Positions 14,393 through 24,200 of a stretch of DNA of 29,624 nt are shown in pieces. The translations under genes were made by a program, and so were the position numbers. The DNA is taken from contig NZ_DXLG01000003.1 in assembly GCF_019414865.1 (NCBI RefSeq), forward strand, positions 1 through 29,624, given 5' to 3'. The notes under the pieces are model-generated. The model was not told where the DNA came from, searched no databases, and was given only the letters and a program-made list of their open reading frames with translations. Origin of the DNA: Veillonella sp. (GTDB lineage: Bacteria; Bacillota; Negativicutes; Veillonellales; Veillonellaceae). Numbering within the stretch: the first letter of the stretch is position 1; each line of letters begins with the position of its first letter.

Positions 14393-15340
14393 TTATATGT
14401 GCCAGCATGCGATGCGGCGATCTGCCCAATCACGAAGAGGCGGACGTTCAGTAAAGCAACGACCTTCTGCCTCTGGGCATCGACCACTAAACAAACAACC
14501 TTTTGGTGGATTTAGTGGATTTGGTGGGTCCCCTTTAAGCGGTGCTCCAATTGGAGCATGTGGTATAACAGGACCATTTAAGGCGGTCAAAGCACGAGTG
14601 TAAGGATGTTGTGGGAATTCGTATAAATCCAACGCTGGACCTTCTTCCATAACAGCACCTAAGTACATAACCACCATGCGATGACTAATGTAGCGCACCA
14701 TGTTTAAATCATGAGAAATAAAGAGGTACGAAATACCATGTTGTTCTTGTAAACGTTCAAGCAATGTCATAATTTGTACTTGAATCGATACATCTAGTGC
14801 TGAAATCGGTTCATCACAGATGATGCACTGCGGCTGCATAATGAGAGCTCGTGCAATACCGATACGTTGACGTTGACCACCTGACAATTCATGAGCATAA
14901 CGCTCACCAAAGGACATATTCAAACCAACTTGTTCAAGCACTTCTTTTACACGAATAACACGATCGCGAGGTGTATATTTTGGATCTAGCTCCAATGGTT
15001 CCTCTAGAATCGCATTAACTGTAAGACGTGGATTAAGAGATGCATAAGGGTTTTGGAATACCATTTGCATCACCGGATGAACAGCTTTTCGATCCACATA
15101 CGGATCAATCTGACGACCGTTCATATAAATAGAACCTGATGTAGCTTGATGTAAGCCCATCAAAGTGTAGCCAAATGTGGATTTACCACATCCAGACTCA
15201 CCTACGATACCAAGGGTTTCCCCTGGTGATTGATATAGGCTCACGCCTTGTACAGCGTGTACCGTGTGTTTTGGCTTAAATAAGCCTCCTGACAGAGTGA
15301 ACTCTTTAACGAGATTGTCAGTTTCCCATACGTAACTCAT
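14393..15340 (-). CDS. oppF: Oligopeptide ABC transporter ATPase
   Basis: One of two ATPases that power peptide import at the inner face of the membrane. Residues 47-54 hold the Walker A GESGCGKS; the signature LSGGQRQRIGIARAL and Walker B CDEPISALD follow. The C-terminal oligopeptide/dipeptide-transporter region has a cysteine cluster (GCLFSGRCPEAEGRC ... ACWHI), four cysteines of the kind that bind an iron-sulfur cluster in some Dpp/Opp ATPases. Length 315 is normal. The ATG overlaps the oppD stop by one base (TAATG). OppF rather than OppD is chosen from the shared-operon order and shorter C-terminal region. Confidence 0.92.
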   Translation of the reverse strand: MSYVWETDNLVKEFTLSGGLFKPKHTVHAVQGVSLYQSPGETLGIVGESGCGKSTFGYTLMGLHQATSGSIYMNGRQIDPYVDRKAVHPVMQMVFQNPYASLNPRLTVNAILEEPLELDPKYTPRDRVIRVKEVLEQVGLNMSFGERYAHELSGGQRQRIGIARALIMQPQCIICDEPISALDVSIQVQIMTLLERLQEQHGISYLFISHDLNMVRYISHRMVVMYLGAVMEEGPALDLYEFPQHPYTRALTALNGPVIPHAPIGAPLKGDPPNPLNPPKGCLFSGRCPEAEGRCFTERPPLRDWADRRIACWHI

Positions 15341-16320
15341 TAAAGTCCCTCCAACTTAGCTAACCAACATGTAAATTGATGATTTTCACCAACATTTGTA
15401 ACCATAGGAATTCGATTACCACAGATACGCATAGCCCACTTACATCGTGGATTAAATGCACACCCTCGTGGTAGATCAAATAGATCTGGTGGTTGACCTT
15501 CAACGGCTTTTAACTCACCATGCCATTTACCTTGTGGTAAAGCGAGTAATAAACCTAATGTGTACGGATGACGAGGCTCATTAAAGATACCTTCTACCGT
15601 AGCAGATTCAACACATTTACCAGCGTACATAACCATAACGCGATCGCAAATTTGAGCGATAACGCGTAAATTATGAGAAATAAAGATAATGCCAATACCA
15701 GCCTCTACAGCTAATGTTTGCATAAGGCGCAAGATTTGAGCCTCTGTTGTAATATCTAGAGCTGTTGTCGGTTCATCACAAATCAAAACCTTTGGACGAC
15801 CTGCCACAGCCATGGCGATACAAACGCGTTGGCGCATACCACCACTCAATTCATGAGGATATTGAGATAATCGTCTTTCCGGTGTTGAAAGGCCCATCTT
15901 CTTTAACAAGTCGATGGCGATAGCTCGTTCATCATAATCCTCACCATATGCATTGGTACGATGGATAACCTCATACATTTGCTCCCCAATCGTCATGATT
16001 GGATTCAAAGATGTCATAGGATCTTGGAATACCATAGCAACAGTAGTACCACGGAGTTCATTCCAGTCATCTTCAGTAAATTCAAGGCAATCATTGCCAT
16101 CAATCATAAATGTATCGGCTTTGATTTTTGTTTTACCATATGGTAGTAATCCCATTAAGGAATTAACTAGCACAGATTTACCACAGCCGGATTCACCAAC
16201 AATACCTAAAATCTCACCTGGTTGTAAGGAGATATCTTGATTGCGAATAACCCGTAAAGGGCCTTGGAAGGTATCGATGGTAATGGACACATTGCGCACA
16301 TCAACAATTGCGTTATTCAT
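15340..16320 (-). CDS. oppD: Oligopeptide ABC transporter ATPase
   Basis: Partner of OppF. Walker A GESGCGKS (residues 43-50), signature LSGGMRQRVCIAMAV, Walker B LICDEPTTALD and the H-loop IFISHNLRVI are all present, followed by the Opp/Dpp C-terminal region with four cysteines (GCAFNPRCKWAMRIC and later TCWLA), a pattern of possible iron-sulfur binding. Length 326. The ATG overlaps the oppC stop as TAATG, which indicates tight translational coupling along oppB-C-D-F. Confidence 0.92.
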   Translation of the reverse strand: MNNAIVDVRNVSITIDTFQGPLRVIRNQDISLQPGEILGIVGESGCGKSVLVNSLMGLLPYGKTKIKADTFMIDGNDCLEFTEDDWNELRGTTVAMVFQDPMTSLNPIMTIGEQMYEVIHRTNAYGEDYDERAIAIDLLKKMGLSTPERRLSQYPHELSGGMRQRVCIAMAVAGRPKVLICDEPTTALDITTEAQILRLMQTLAVEAGIGIIFISHNLRVIAQICDRVMVMYAGKCVESATVEGIFNEPRHPYTLGLLLALPQGKWHGELKAVEGQPPDLFDLPRGCAFNPRCKWAMRICGNRIPMVTNVGENHQFTCWLAKLEGL

Positions 16321-17219
16321 TATCTATCTCCTTCCTTAGGGTCTAACACATTACGTAAGCCATCGCCAAGGAATGCGAAACCAAGCATGGTAACACTAAT
16401 GGCAACAGCAGGAAAAATCAATTGGAACGGATAAGAGCGCATGCTACTAATCCCTTCAGAAGCGAGTACACCCCAACTCGCCATAGGTGCATTTACACCT
16501 AAGCCGATAAAACTAAGGAATGCTTCTGTAAAAATAGCCTCTGGGATGGCCAATGTCAAAGTAATAATGATTGGACCTACACAGTTTGGCAAAATATGAC
16601 GCAATAAAATGCGATATTTCGGAATGCCCATCGCTTCAGCAGCAATGATGTATTCTTCGTTTTTAACTTTCAAAATTTGGCTACGTACGATACGGGCCAT
16701 ATTCAGCCAGTAGGCGATGCCCAATGCTACGAAAATAGATATTAAGCCAGGGCCAAGTACAACCATCAACAAAATTACATACAGTAAAAGCGGAATACCG
16801 TACAATACATCTACCAGACCCATCATGATACGGTCAACCTTACCACCAAGGTAACCTGCAATACCGCCATAGGTAACGCCGATAACAAGATTGATAAACG
16901 CCGCTACAAAACCGATGGTTAAGGAAATACGAGCACCGTACATAACGCGAGTGTAAATGTCACGACCTAATGTATCGGTACCAAACCAATGACTAAAGCT
17001 TGGGCTTTGGTTCGCATCAATCAAGGATTGGTCCGCATAGGTATACGGCGAAATTAGGGGGCCTAAAATAGCCAACACAATCATCACCAAAATGATGGTT
17101 GCCCCTACTACGGCCAAGCGATTTACCTTAAATCTCGCCCATTTACTAGGACGTTTTATAAAGCTTGTAATTTCTTCTTGAGGGGTTCGTTCAATAGGTA
17201 AAAAATCTTCCTTATTCAT
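16320..17219 (-). CDS. oppC: Oligopeptide ABC transporter permease
   Basis: Inner-membrane permease of the DppC/OppC type. It has a cytoplasmic N-terminal stretch with the OppC_N helix (ATIILVMIVLAILGPLI), then about five membrane helices with the ATPase-docking loop EEYIIAAEAMGIPKYRILLRHILPN near residue 200. Length about 299. A start at 17252 is possible in frame but GGAGGGG stands before the ATG at 17219, which overlaps the oppB stop by 8 bases; I use that ATG. The conserved short segment GTDTLGRDIYTRVMYGAR is typical of the family. Confidence 0.93.
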   Translation of the reverse strand: MNKEDFLPIERTPQEEITSFIKRPSKWARFKVNRLAVVGATIILVMIVLAILGPLISPYTYADQSLIDANQSPSFSHWFGTDTLGRDIYTRVMYGARISLTIGFVAAFINLVIGVTYGGIAGYLGGKVDRIMMGLVDVLYGIPLLLYVILLMVVLGPGLISIFVALGIAYWLNMARIVRSQILKVKNEEYIIAAEAMGIPKYRILLRHILPNCVGPIIITLTLAIPEAIFTEAFLSFIGLGVNAPMASWGVLASEGISSMRSYPFQLIFPAVAISVTMLGFAFLGDGLRNVLDPKEGDR

Positions 17220-18144
17220 CTGTCCCCTCCTCTGTCGTAACACGTGGATCAATTAATGGATAAATCATATCCACCAAGATATTAAGAAATACTACAAGCG
17301 CACTATAGAAAATCGTAATGCCAAGAATAACGGTATAATCACGGTTATAAATAGATGTTACGAAATACTGTCCAAGGCCTGGAATAGCAAAAATCGTTTC
17401 TACGATAAAGCTACCTGTCAAAAGGCTGGCAGCCAATGGGCCCAAATAGGTAATAACTGGCAAAATAGCATTCCCTAACGCATGACGTGTCAAAATAGTC
17501 CAAGAACTCAAGCCTTTGGCGCGAGCTGTACGGATATATTCTTGTTGGTACACATCAAGCAACCCACTGCGTGTTAAGCGTGCAATGAATGCCATCGGTT
17601 GTGCAGCTAACGTTAATACTGGTAGCACCATATAAGATGGACCACGCCATAAGGCCACTGGGAACCAGCCTAGTTCAAAGCCCACCACATATACAAGAAC
17701 GGCACCAATAATAAAGGTAGGCACAGAAATACCAATTGTAGATAATATGGTTACCGCATAATCAACGATACCATTAGGGCGCATAGCGCTAATAGCACCT
17801 GCTGCAATGCCACCTGCTACAGCCACCATTAATGATAATAAGCCGAGCTGTGCAGAAATTGGGAATGCATCGCTGATAATATCGTTTACACTACGGCCTT
17901 CATACTTGTATGATGGTCCCAAATCACCAGTAATAACACCACCTAAATAATCACCATACTGCTTCCATACAGGATCATCAAGATGATACTTTGCTTCAAT
18001 ACTTGCTTTCACCTGAGGTGGTAATTTCTTCTCAGTTGTAAAAGGTCCCCCCGGAATTGCATGCATTAATGCAAATGTTACGGTAATGATGACCCATAAG
18101 ATTATGATTGCGCCACCTAGGCGTCGAAACACATTCCTTGTCAT
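17212..18144 (-). CDS. oppB: Oligopeptide ABC transporter permease
   Basis: DppB/OppB-type inner-membrane permease and first gene of the opp operon. It opens with a membrane helix (LGGAIIILWVIITVTFALMHAIPGG), carries the periplasmic KYHLDDPVWKQYGDYL segment, and has five further helices with the ATPase-docking loop QQEYIRTARAKGLSSWTILTRHALGNAILPV. Length about 310. GTG at 18150 is in frame but only 3 bases from GGAGG; the ATG at 18144 (9-base spacing) is more likely. The operon order oppB-C-D-F-hydrolase-oppA starts here, from a promoter divergent from pdxK. Confidence 0.93.
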   Translation of the reverse strand: MTRNVFRRLGGAIIILWVIITVTFALMHAIPGGPFTTEKKLPPQVKASIEAKYHLDDPVWKQYGDYLGGVITGDLGPSYKYEGRSVNDIISDAFPISAQLGLLSLMVAVAGGIAAGAISAMRPNGIVDYAVTILSTIGISVPTFIIGAVLVYVVGFELGWFPVALWRGPSYMVLPVLTLAAQPMAFIARLTRSGLLDVYQQEYIRTARAKGLSSWTILTRHALGNAILPVITYLGPLAASLLTGSFIVETIFAIPGLGQYFVTSIYNRDYTVILGITIFYSALVVFLNILVDMIYPLIDPRVTTEEGTDE

Positions 18145-18178
18145 TGTCACTATCCTCCATAAAAAGTCTATCTGTTTT

Positions 18179-18184
18179 ATTATA
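18179..18184 (-). promoter_or_regulatory. Putative -10 box for the opp operon
   Basis: Minus-strand TATAAT 34 bases before the oppB ATG, with no good -35 at 16-18 bases. It lies within the divergent spacer shared with pdxK, so a regulator bound there could affect both directions. Confidence 0.45.
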
Positions 18185-18223
18185 CTACATTATGAAGTTA
18201 ATTTCATGAATTACATCATTACA

Positions 18224-18252
18224 TTTACAGAAAGCCCTACATAACGTACAAT
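18224..18252 (+). promoter_or_regulatory. Sigma-70 promoter for pdxK-DUF805
   Basis: Plus strand TTTACA (18224-18229), 17-base spacer, TACAAT (18247-18252), each five of six to consensus. A GGAGG ribosome site follows before the ATG at 18280. A further TATAAT at 18259-18264 is an alternative -10 without a partner -35. Confidence 0.7.
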
Positions 18253-18279
18253 AAAATATATAATATTTTGGAGGTGTCT

Positions 18280-19113
18280 ATGACAGAAGTACCTAGAGTC
18301 TTAACAATTCAAGACATGAGCTCCATCGGCCGTTGTGCCCTAACCGTTATGATCCCAATCATCAGCGCTATGCGTTGCCAAGCGGTTCCATTGGCAACAG
18401 CTGTATTGAGTAATCATTTAGAATATCCACACTACGAGTTTGTAGATTTATCGGCACATATGAGAGATTTTATGGACTGCTGGGATAAAAACGAAATCGA
18501 CTTTCACGCCATTGTAAGTGGTTTTTTAGCATCCCCAGAACAAATTCATCTCGTGGAAGAAGCCATCGATCGCTTCGGTAATAAGGGCCAAATGATTATC
18601 GTCGATCCTGCTATGGCCGATGATGGTCGCCTCTACTCGATTTATACACCTGATATGGTAGTAGCTATGCGCAAACTTGTTTCCAAAGCTCACATTGTAA
18701 AGCCTAATTACACGGAAGCTTGTTTCTTATTAGATATTCCATTCTCTACAGATCCTATTAGCGATGATGAATTACGCGATCGTTGCAAGAGATTACATCA
18801 AATGGGTCCTGACATGGTTATCATGACCAGCGTACCATCTGAAACACATGCGGTTATCGCGGTCTATGATGGACCAACTGATTATTTAAAAACTTATGAT
18901 ATTCCTCTTATCCCTGTGAAAGCTACAGGAACTGGGGATATCTTTACTGCTGTATTATCCGGTGCAGTAATGAGGGGATATTCACCTTATGATGCGGCAG
19001 AGTTAGCAATGAATTTTACTACCAAGGCGATTCAAGCCACAGTGGACACTGTAAAATCAATGAAGCAAGGTGTAGCCTTTGAGCTTGTCTTGCCAGAATT
19101 AACTCAACTATAA
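18280..19113 (+). CDS. Pyridoxal/pyridoxine kinase
   Basis: Phosphorylates pyridoxal (and/or pyridoxine) in vitamin B6 salvage. A ribokinase-fold enzyme of 277 residues: the N-terminal VLTIQDMSSIGRCALTVMIPIISAM with PLATAVLSNH is the pyridoxal-kinase signature, IVDPAMADDG at the middle, the KPNYTEA segment, and the C-terminal anion-hole motif ATGTGD (about residues 215-220) whose Asp is the catalytic base. The TTG at 18268 would add four residues; GGAGG with 6-base spacing selects the ATG at 18280. It is followed after 21 bases by a DUF805 gene. PdxK or PdxY naming cannot be decided by reading. Confidence 0.9.
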   Translation: MTEVPRVLTIQDMSSIGRCALTVMIPIISAMRCQAVPLATAVLSNHLEYPHYEFVDLSAHMRDFMDCWDKNEIDFHAIVSGFLASPEQIHLVEEAIDRFGNKGQMIIVDPAMADDGRLYSIYTPDMVVAMRKLVSKAHIVKPNYTEACFLLDIPFSTDPISDDELRDRCKRLHQMGPDMVIMTSVPSETHAVIAVYDGPTDYLKTYDIPLIPVKATGTGDIFTAVLSGAVMRGYSPYDAAELAMNFTTKAIQATVDTVKSMKQGVAFELVLPELTQL

Positions 19114-19134
19114 GCTATAAATAAAGGGGAACTT

Positions 19135-19719
19135 ATGGATTTACTCTATGTTGTATTACGAACACTACTCATATGTACTGTCGGTTTGCTCATTGCATTC
19201 CAAGGCCGACGTATGGGATTATCGATTTTTAATCTAACGGGACGGTTAAATCGACTACAATTTATCATATGCTTCATTGTTTTAATGATTTTATTCCACA
19301 TCGTTCACTACATTGATGATGTATTCTTGGACTTTGTTGTTTCTTTACCTGCCTATTGGTTTACAAGGGTTGTTATATGGATTTTATTAGCATCCTTATT
19401 TCCATTATCCTGCATCTTATTTGGCCGTCGTATTCATGATATCGGCTTTAATGCTTGGGCAGGGATTCTATGGTCGGTAATCATCATTTTCATCAATACC
19501 TATTCTGCTGTATCGCCATTCAATTACTTGCTTGAACTTTTCGTATGGCTCATAGGCTTCCTCTTTTGGGTATTGCCTGGTCAGCCAGAACCGAATCAAT
19601 ATGGTAACCCACCATTTATGCCTGTAAATCGACCAACTTATGAGTCAATGCAACCGTCCATATCGCATAGGGAAAAAGAAATCCGCAAAACGGTGCGTAA
19701 ACGACGTAAAAAACGATAA
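19135..19719 (+). CDS. DUF805 family membrane protein
   Basis: A 194-residue inner-membrane protein with four likely helices (about residues 5-22, 42-60, 75-97 and 108-148). Family marks are GRLNRLQFI, the cytoplasmic RRIHDIGFNAW segment, and the tail PGQPEPNQYGNPP. DUF805 members are of unknown function. The C-terminus is strongly basic (RKTVRKRRKKR), likely cytoplasmic, and beyond the usual DUF805 end. AAGGGGA precedes the ATG. It is co-transcribed with pyridoxal kinase and closed by a two-way terminator. Confidence 0.85.
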   Translation: MDLLYVVLRTLLICTVGLLIAFQGRRMGLSIFNLTGRLNRLQFIICFIVLMILFHIVHYIDDVFLDFVVSLPAYWFTRVVIWILLASLFPLSCILFGRRIHDIGFNAWAGILWSVIIIFINTYSAVSPFNYLLELFVWLIGFLFWVLPGQPEPNQYGNPPFMPVNRPTYESMQPSISHREKEIRKTVRKRRKKR

Positions 19720-19726
19720 CAAATTA

Positions 19727-19774
19727 ATAAATAAAAAACGTATCCCTTCATAAAGAGATACGTTTTTTATTTAT
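19727..19774. terminator. Bidirectional terminator between convergent genes
   Basis: An 18-bp perfect stem with a 12-base loop; the A-run on one arm and T-run on the other (TTTTTTATTTA) make a U-tract in either direction. It lies between the stop of the plus-strand DUF805 gene and the stop of the minus-strand unknown membrane protein, so it can serve both. Confidence 0.85.
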
Positions 19775-19862
19775 CACATGTCTTATTATATATAGTTCTT
19801 TATTACCTTAATAACTATACCATAAATAATTTAAAAGAGTTTCAACCTGATTCTTTACAAAC

Positions 19863-21029
19863 TTAAGTCAATAATATCAACTCTATTATAGTGCAAAGGA
19901 TATAAGCAATGATAAACTTAACCTTTTGTTTGCGCGCTCTATCATCATCAGAAATCTTAAGTCTATTTTCTAGGAAGCGCTTATCCCGGATTTGCAACAA
20001 TAAACGTTTAATACGTTCTTGACCTTCAGCGGCATTACACTCGCCGCTATCAGAGGTCAAGGTAGCTTGCTGCATGAAGATACGCCGATGGAGCTTGCGC
20101 ATTTGAATCTTGATATTGTTATGAACAAACGCACTTTGCCACTGTTTTCTAGAGTCAAAATACATATACAAATATCGTGGTGTATTCATTAGTAGTAAAG
20201 AAAGAATAAAAATCCCCAAAGATATTAAGAAATATGTAGAGAATGAAAACTCTAGTGTTTCAGTTGGTAAGTAATGATGCGCAAAGATAAAGGTAAGCCA
20301 TACACCGATTGGCATCAAGAGCACTGCCGCAATATCAATGGATCGAAGCCAACTAGTACGAATTGGAACATCTGGCACCGTAAATGTATCTACTGGATCA
20401 TGAAATGCATAATAATCTATTTGCAATACCGATTGACTAGTTTGAGGATTAGCTAAAAGTACAGGGCCTACACTCCCTATGGAGCGTTCTGGCAAAGGTA
20501 TAAACTTTTTAAGTTGCGTATTGGGTATTAAATCAAAGCGAATAATACCTTTTTTTTCAAAGCGTACGGTAGATCCCTTTTCGCCTAATGCAATAGGATT
20601 AAAAAAGATGCCAAAAAGACTAAGGAACCAGTTACCTAGTAAGTGTAAGATGGAATTTAAAATAAATCCACCCGTATCTAAATTCTCTGTATCGAGCCGA
20701 ATTGCAAAGGATGATGAGTAATCATCAAACCATAAGTCTTCTAAAGTAAATTCAGCGGTAATCACATTCCCCCATTTAGTAATAATGGATAGGAATATTT
20801 GATTATTTGGTTCAAACTCAAAAGTTATAGAATAAAAGAACTTATGATTCCGAAGAGCGGCACGCAACATGCGATTAACCACGTCTTCTTCTATAGATAA
20901 CAAACGATGATCAAATAAATCTTGTTCTAAAGGTACTTGTTGAACAGGGCTTTCCTTTTTCACCGTCGTATCACTATCAGATAATGCTTCATCCACCAAT
21001 GCTCGTAATTTGGTGAAGATTTTAGTCAT
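19863..21029 (-). CDS. Unrecognised membrane protein, 388 residues
   Basis: I do not recognise this family. The first about 225 residues are soluble, with beta-rich stretches (FFYSITFEFEPNNQIFLSI, GSTVRFEKKGIIRFDL); two membrane helices follow at about 231-252 and 262-283, a charged region 290-370 with basic helices (KIQMRKLHRRIF, RIKRLLLQIRDKRFLENRLK), and a C-terminal hydrophobic tail at 371-388. The soluble part is thus probably cytoplasmic, with the helices anchoring it. It has its own promoter and stands alone between terminators on both sides. TTGGAGGG precedes the ATG. No enzymatic motif is visible. Confidence 0.7.
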   Translation of the reverse strand: MTKIFTKLRALVDEALSDSDTTVKKESPVQQVPLEQDLFDHRLLSIEEDVVNRMLRAALRNHKFFYSITFEFEPNNQIFLSIITKWGNVITAEFTLEDLWFDDYSSSFAIRLDTENLDTGGFILNSILHLLGNWFLSLFGIFFNPIALGEKGSTVRFEKKGIIRFDLIPNTQLKKFIPLPERSIGSVGPVLLANPQTSQSVLQIDYYAFHDPVDTFTVPDVPIRTSWLRSIDIAAVLLMPIGVWLTFIFAHHYLPTETLEFSFSTYFLISLGIFILSLLLMNTPRYLYMYFDSRKQWQSAFVHNNIKIQMRKLHRRIFMQQATLTSDSGECNAAEGQERIKRLLLQIRDKRFLENRLKISDDDRARKQKVKFIIAYILCTIIELILLT

Positions 21030-21067
21030 AATCCCTCCAAGGGTAAAAAACAGCTTTTGATATACAA

Positions 21068-21096
21068 ATTATACCATATATTGCATGATTTATCGA
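21068..21096 (-). promoter_or_regulatory. Promoter of the unknown 388-residue membrane protein
   Basis: Minus strand: TCGATA (21091-21096), 17-base spacer, then a perfect TATAAT (21068-21073) preceded by TGG, an extended -10. It is 38 bases before the ATG. Confidence 0.65.
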
Positions 21097-21134
21097 TAAA
21101 AGACTACTACATATACTATTAAATATAGGTATAC

Positions 21135-21169
21135 ATAAAGCTCCTTTTACATAGTAAAAGGAGCTTTAT
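21135..21169 (-). terminator. Long hairpin after cydDC
   Basis: A 16-bp perfect inverted repeat with a 3-base loop lies 70 bases past the cydDC stop. The stem is moderately GC (GCTCC core) and the following bases (ATGTATACC) lack a T-run, but the A-T outer pairs provide TTTAT. Likely the terminator of cydDC; it could also work in the other direction. Confidence 0.65.
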
Positions 21170-21238
21170 TACTGCAGTTTAACATTCACCCTATTATAAT
21201 TTAGTATTTATAATAGATAGTTTAACTGATATTTATTT

Positions 21239-24200
21239 TTATTGAATACTTGCCATGGATAGATAACAATATTCATAGAAGTGACCACGAAGGGCAATTA
21301 ATTCTTCGTAAGTTCCATCTTCTATAATTTGACCTTTATCCATAAATAAGATACGGTCCATATGCTCTAATCCTTCTAACTGATGTGTAATATATAAACA
21401 TGTTTTATCCTGTACATATTCCATCAAATCACGATGCAAAGCCTTCCTCGTTACTTGGTCTAAACCTTCTAATGGTTCATCTAACAAAACAACTTGAGGT
21501 TTTCGCAAGAATAGTCGAGCTAAAGCAACCCGTTGTCGTTCGCCACCACTTAGACCATGACCACCACTACCAACAATCGTATGAATACCATCTGGCAAGC
21601 GTTCCACTACAGAGCGCAACGAAGCACGATCAATAGCATACTCTAAATCAGCTTCTGAGGCATCCGGTCTTGCTAGTCGAATATTATCTTCAAAGGACGC
21701 ATGGAAAATATATGTATCTTGCGTTATCGTCCCTAAAGCATTACGCCATGTATCGATAGAAATATCCTTTAACTCTACATCACCAACATAGATTGAGCCA
21801 CTGTAGTCATATAATCGCTCAAGCATATTAAACAATGTAGTCTTACCAGATCCACTAGCGCCAACAATAGCAATCGATTGACCTTGTTTAATGTCTAATC
21901 TAAGATGTTCATAAATACGACGATGCGGATCATAACCAAAGGATACATCAGTAAATGTAATCTCTCGATTAGCATTAAATGGTTTTGGTGCGTTTGGTTC
22001 CACTACTGGAATTGGCTCATGTGCAAGTGCTATGAGACGACTCGTAGCCACTTTACTTTCAGCACCATGATGAACGGCAGCGATCATAGGTTGTAAGGCC
22101 TCAAACCAAGCTTGTGTACCAATAGCAGCAACTGCTACCATAACACTGGCCCAAGCTCCGGTCAATGCATTGGCTGCCAATATGGCTACAATGACAACTG
22201 TAATTTGAACTCCACCTAGGAACAGCGTATTGCCTAAGTTCATGCCTCGCTCGATAATACCTTTATTAGCATCTATAGTACTCATCATATGTTGAATACG
22301 ATCGTATACTAACTGTTCATTGCCGTAGCTAATGACATCCTCCAAGCTATCCATGGTATCACTTAATAGGGATTTATATTCCCCTTGTTGAGGTCCAATC
22401 GCCGTCAACGATTGTTTGTTATGAGCATATACACCTAAAGGTAAAGCCAGACCTAATACAAGGGCTGCTAAAACTATAGGCGCAACCAAACTATTATCAA
22501 TCGTAGATACACCATAGGCAACTAAAATAGTTAAAGCAATGGCTGCTGCAGGAGGAATCAACGTACGCAAGTAGAAAAATTGTAGTACCTCTATATCCCC
22601 CATAATGCGGCCTAGCATATCCCCTGCACCAAAACGTTTAAGAATAGCCGGCGCCAATGGTTCTAAATGAGCATAAAACCATATACGCAAACCATACAGA
22701 CCTTGGAACGCCATACGATGAGATGTATACCGTTCAAAATAACGACATACAGCACGACTAACACCAAAGAAGCGGACGCCCACAATAGCAAGGCTCAAAT
22801 AAGTAAGTCCCGGTTGCAATGCAGCTGATGCCAATAACCACGCAGATACAGTTAATAAGCCCACATTCATAAATACCGTTAAGAATGTAAAAATCAAAGC
22901 TAATACTAACGACCACTTTGCAGGGCTCAGCACAGTAAATAATAATTTCCATCCTTGTATGCCCAGCTTAGAAGTTGAAACCTCAGGAGTCTGTATTGTA
23001 TCTTTCCCCAATACGTAAGCATCTTGATTATCTACCCGAATTAAATTATCAATTTCTTCTCTATGTTCTAAGCTAAATGACTTTTCTGTTTTTAATTGTT
23101 CTTCAATAGTTGAAGAAAATTCACCTAAACCAGAGGTAACAAGGTCCTTAAAATAACCATCTACTGCGAGAAGCTTCGCATAAGAACCTTGTTGAATAAT
23201 ACGTCCATGTTTCAAAACGTATAGTGTAGATGCCCAATGCATCGTTTGTAGACGATGACCAATGATAATGACGATTTTATTATCCATCAAACGTTTGATA
23301 GCACTGCTGATAATAGCTTCGGTTTTTACATCAAGATGTGCCGTCACCTCATCGAGAATTAACACTTGGCCCTTTCGTAAAAATGCACGTACTAAGGCAA
23401 CCCGTTGACGTTCGCCACCACTCAGACCCAAGCCACCTTCACCAATAACAGTATCTAGTCCATCTTGTTGTCTATAGATCACATCTAGTAGCTGTACCTC
23501 TTTACAAGCTTCTATAATCTCTTCATCATTTACATTCATCCCAAAGGATAATACGTCACGCAAAGTTCCTTTCATAATATGTGGATGTTGAGATACATAG
23601 GTAATTTGTTGGCGCCACCACTCAATATCGATGTCACATAGATCAAGACCATCTATAGTAACACTGCCTTTAGGAGCAGTTAAAAATCCCCCAATAATAT
23701 GGGCAATTGTAGATTTCCCTGCTCCACTTTCACCAACAAGCATGATCGGAGAATTACGTTTAGCCTCTAATGAAATATGTTGTACACCATTTTCACTATC
23801 TGCATAGGTAAAAGTTAAGTCCTTAATTTCAATTGCTTGTACCTTACCTTTAAGTTGAGATTGACCACCTATAGGCAACGATGGCTGGCGATTCATAAAC
23901 TCTTCGTATTTTAAAATCGAGGTCTTACCTGCCATACCCGTATGGAAGGCAGCCCCCAATTGTCTAAATGGCGTATAGAACTCTGGCGCTAATAGCAAAA
24001 TAAAGAAAGCTGAAAAGAATGAGATTTCACCATCCAATAATGTTAAGCCCAGGTATACCGCAATCAATGCTGTACTAATAGTACTTACGAGCTCAAGAAC
24101 TAGAGCAGATAAAAACGCCACACGCAATACTCGTAATGTAGAGTCTTTAAACTCCTCAGATAAACGACCAATAATCTTAATTTGATCCTTTGCACGACCA

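Noticed and set aside
14393..16320. oppD and oppF as a tandem duplication
   Set aside because: They differ clearly in length and sequence; this is the normal pair of distinct ATPases in Opp/Dpp systems.
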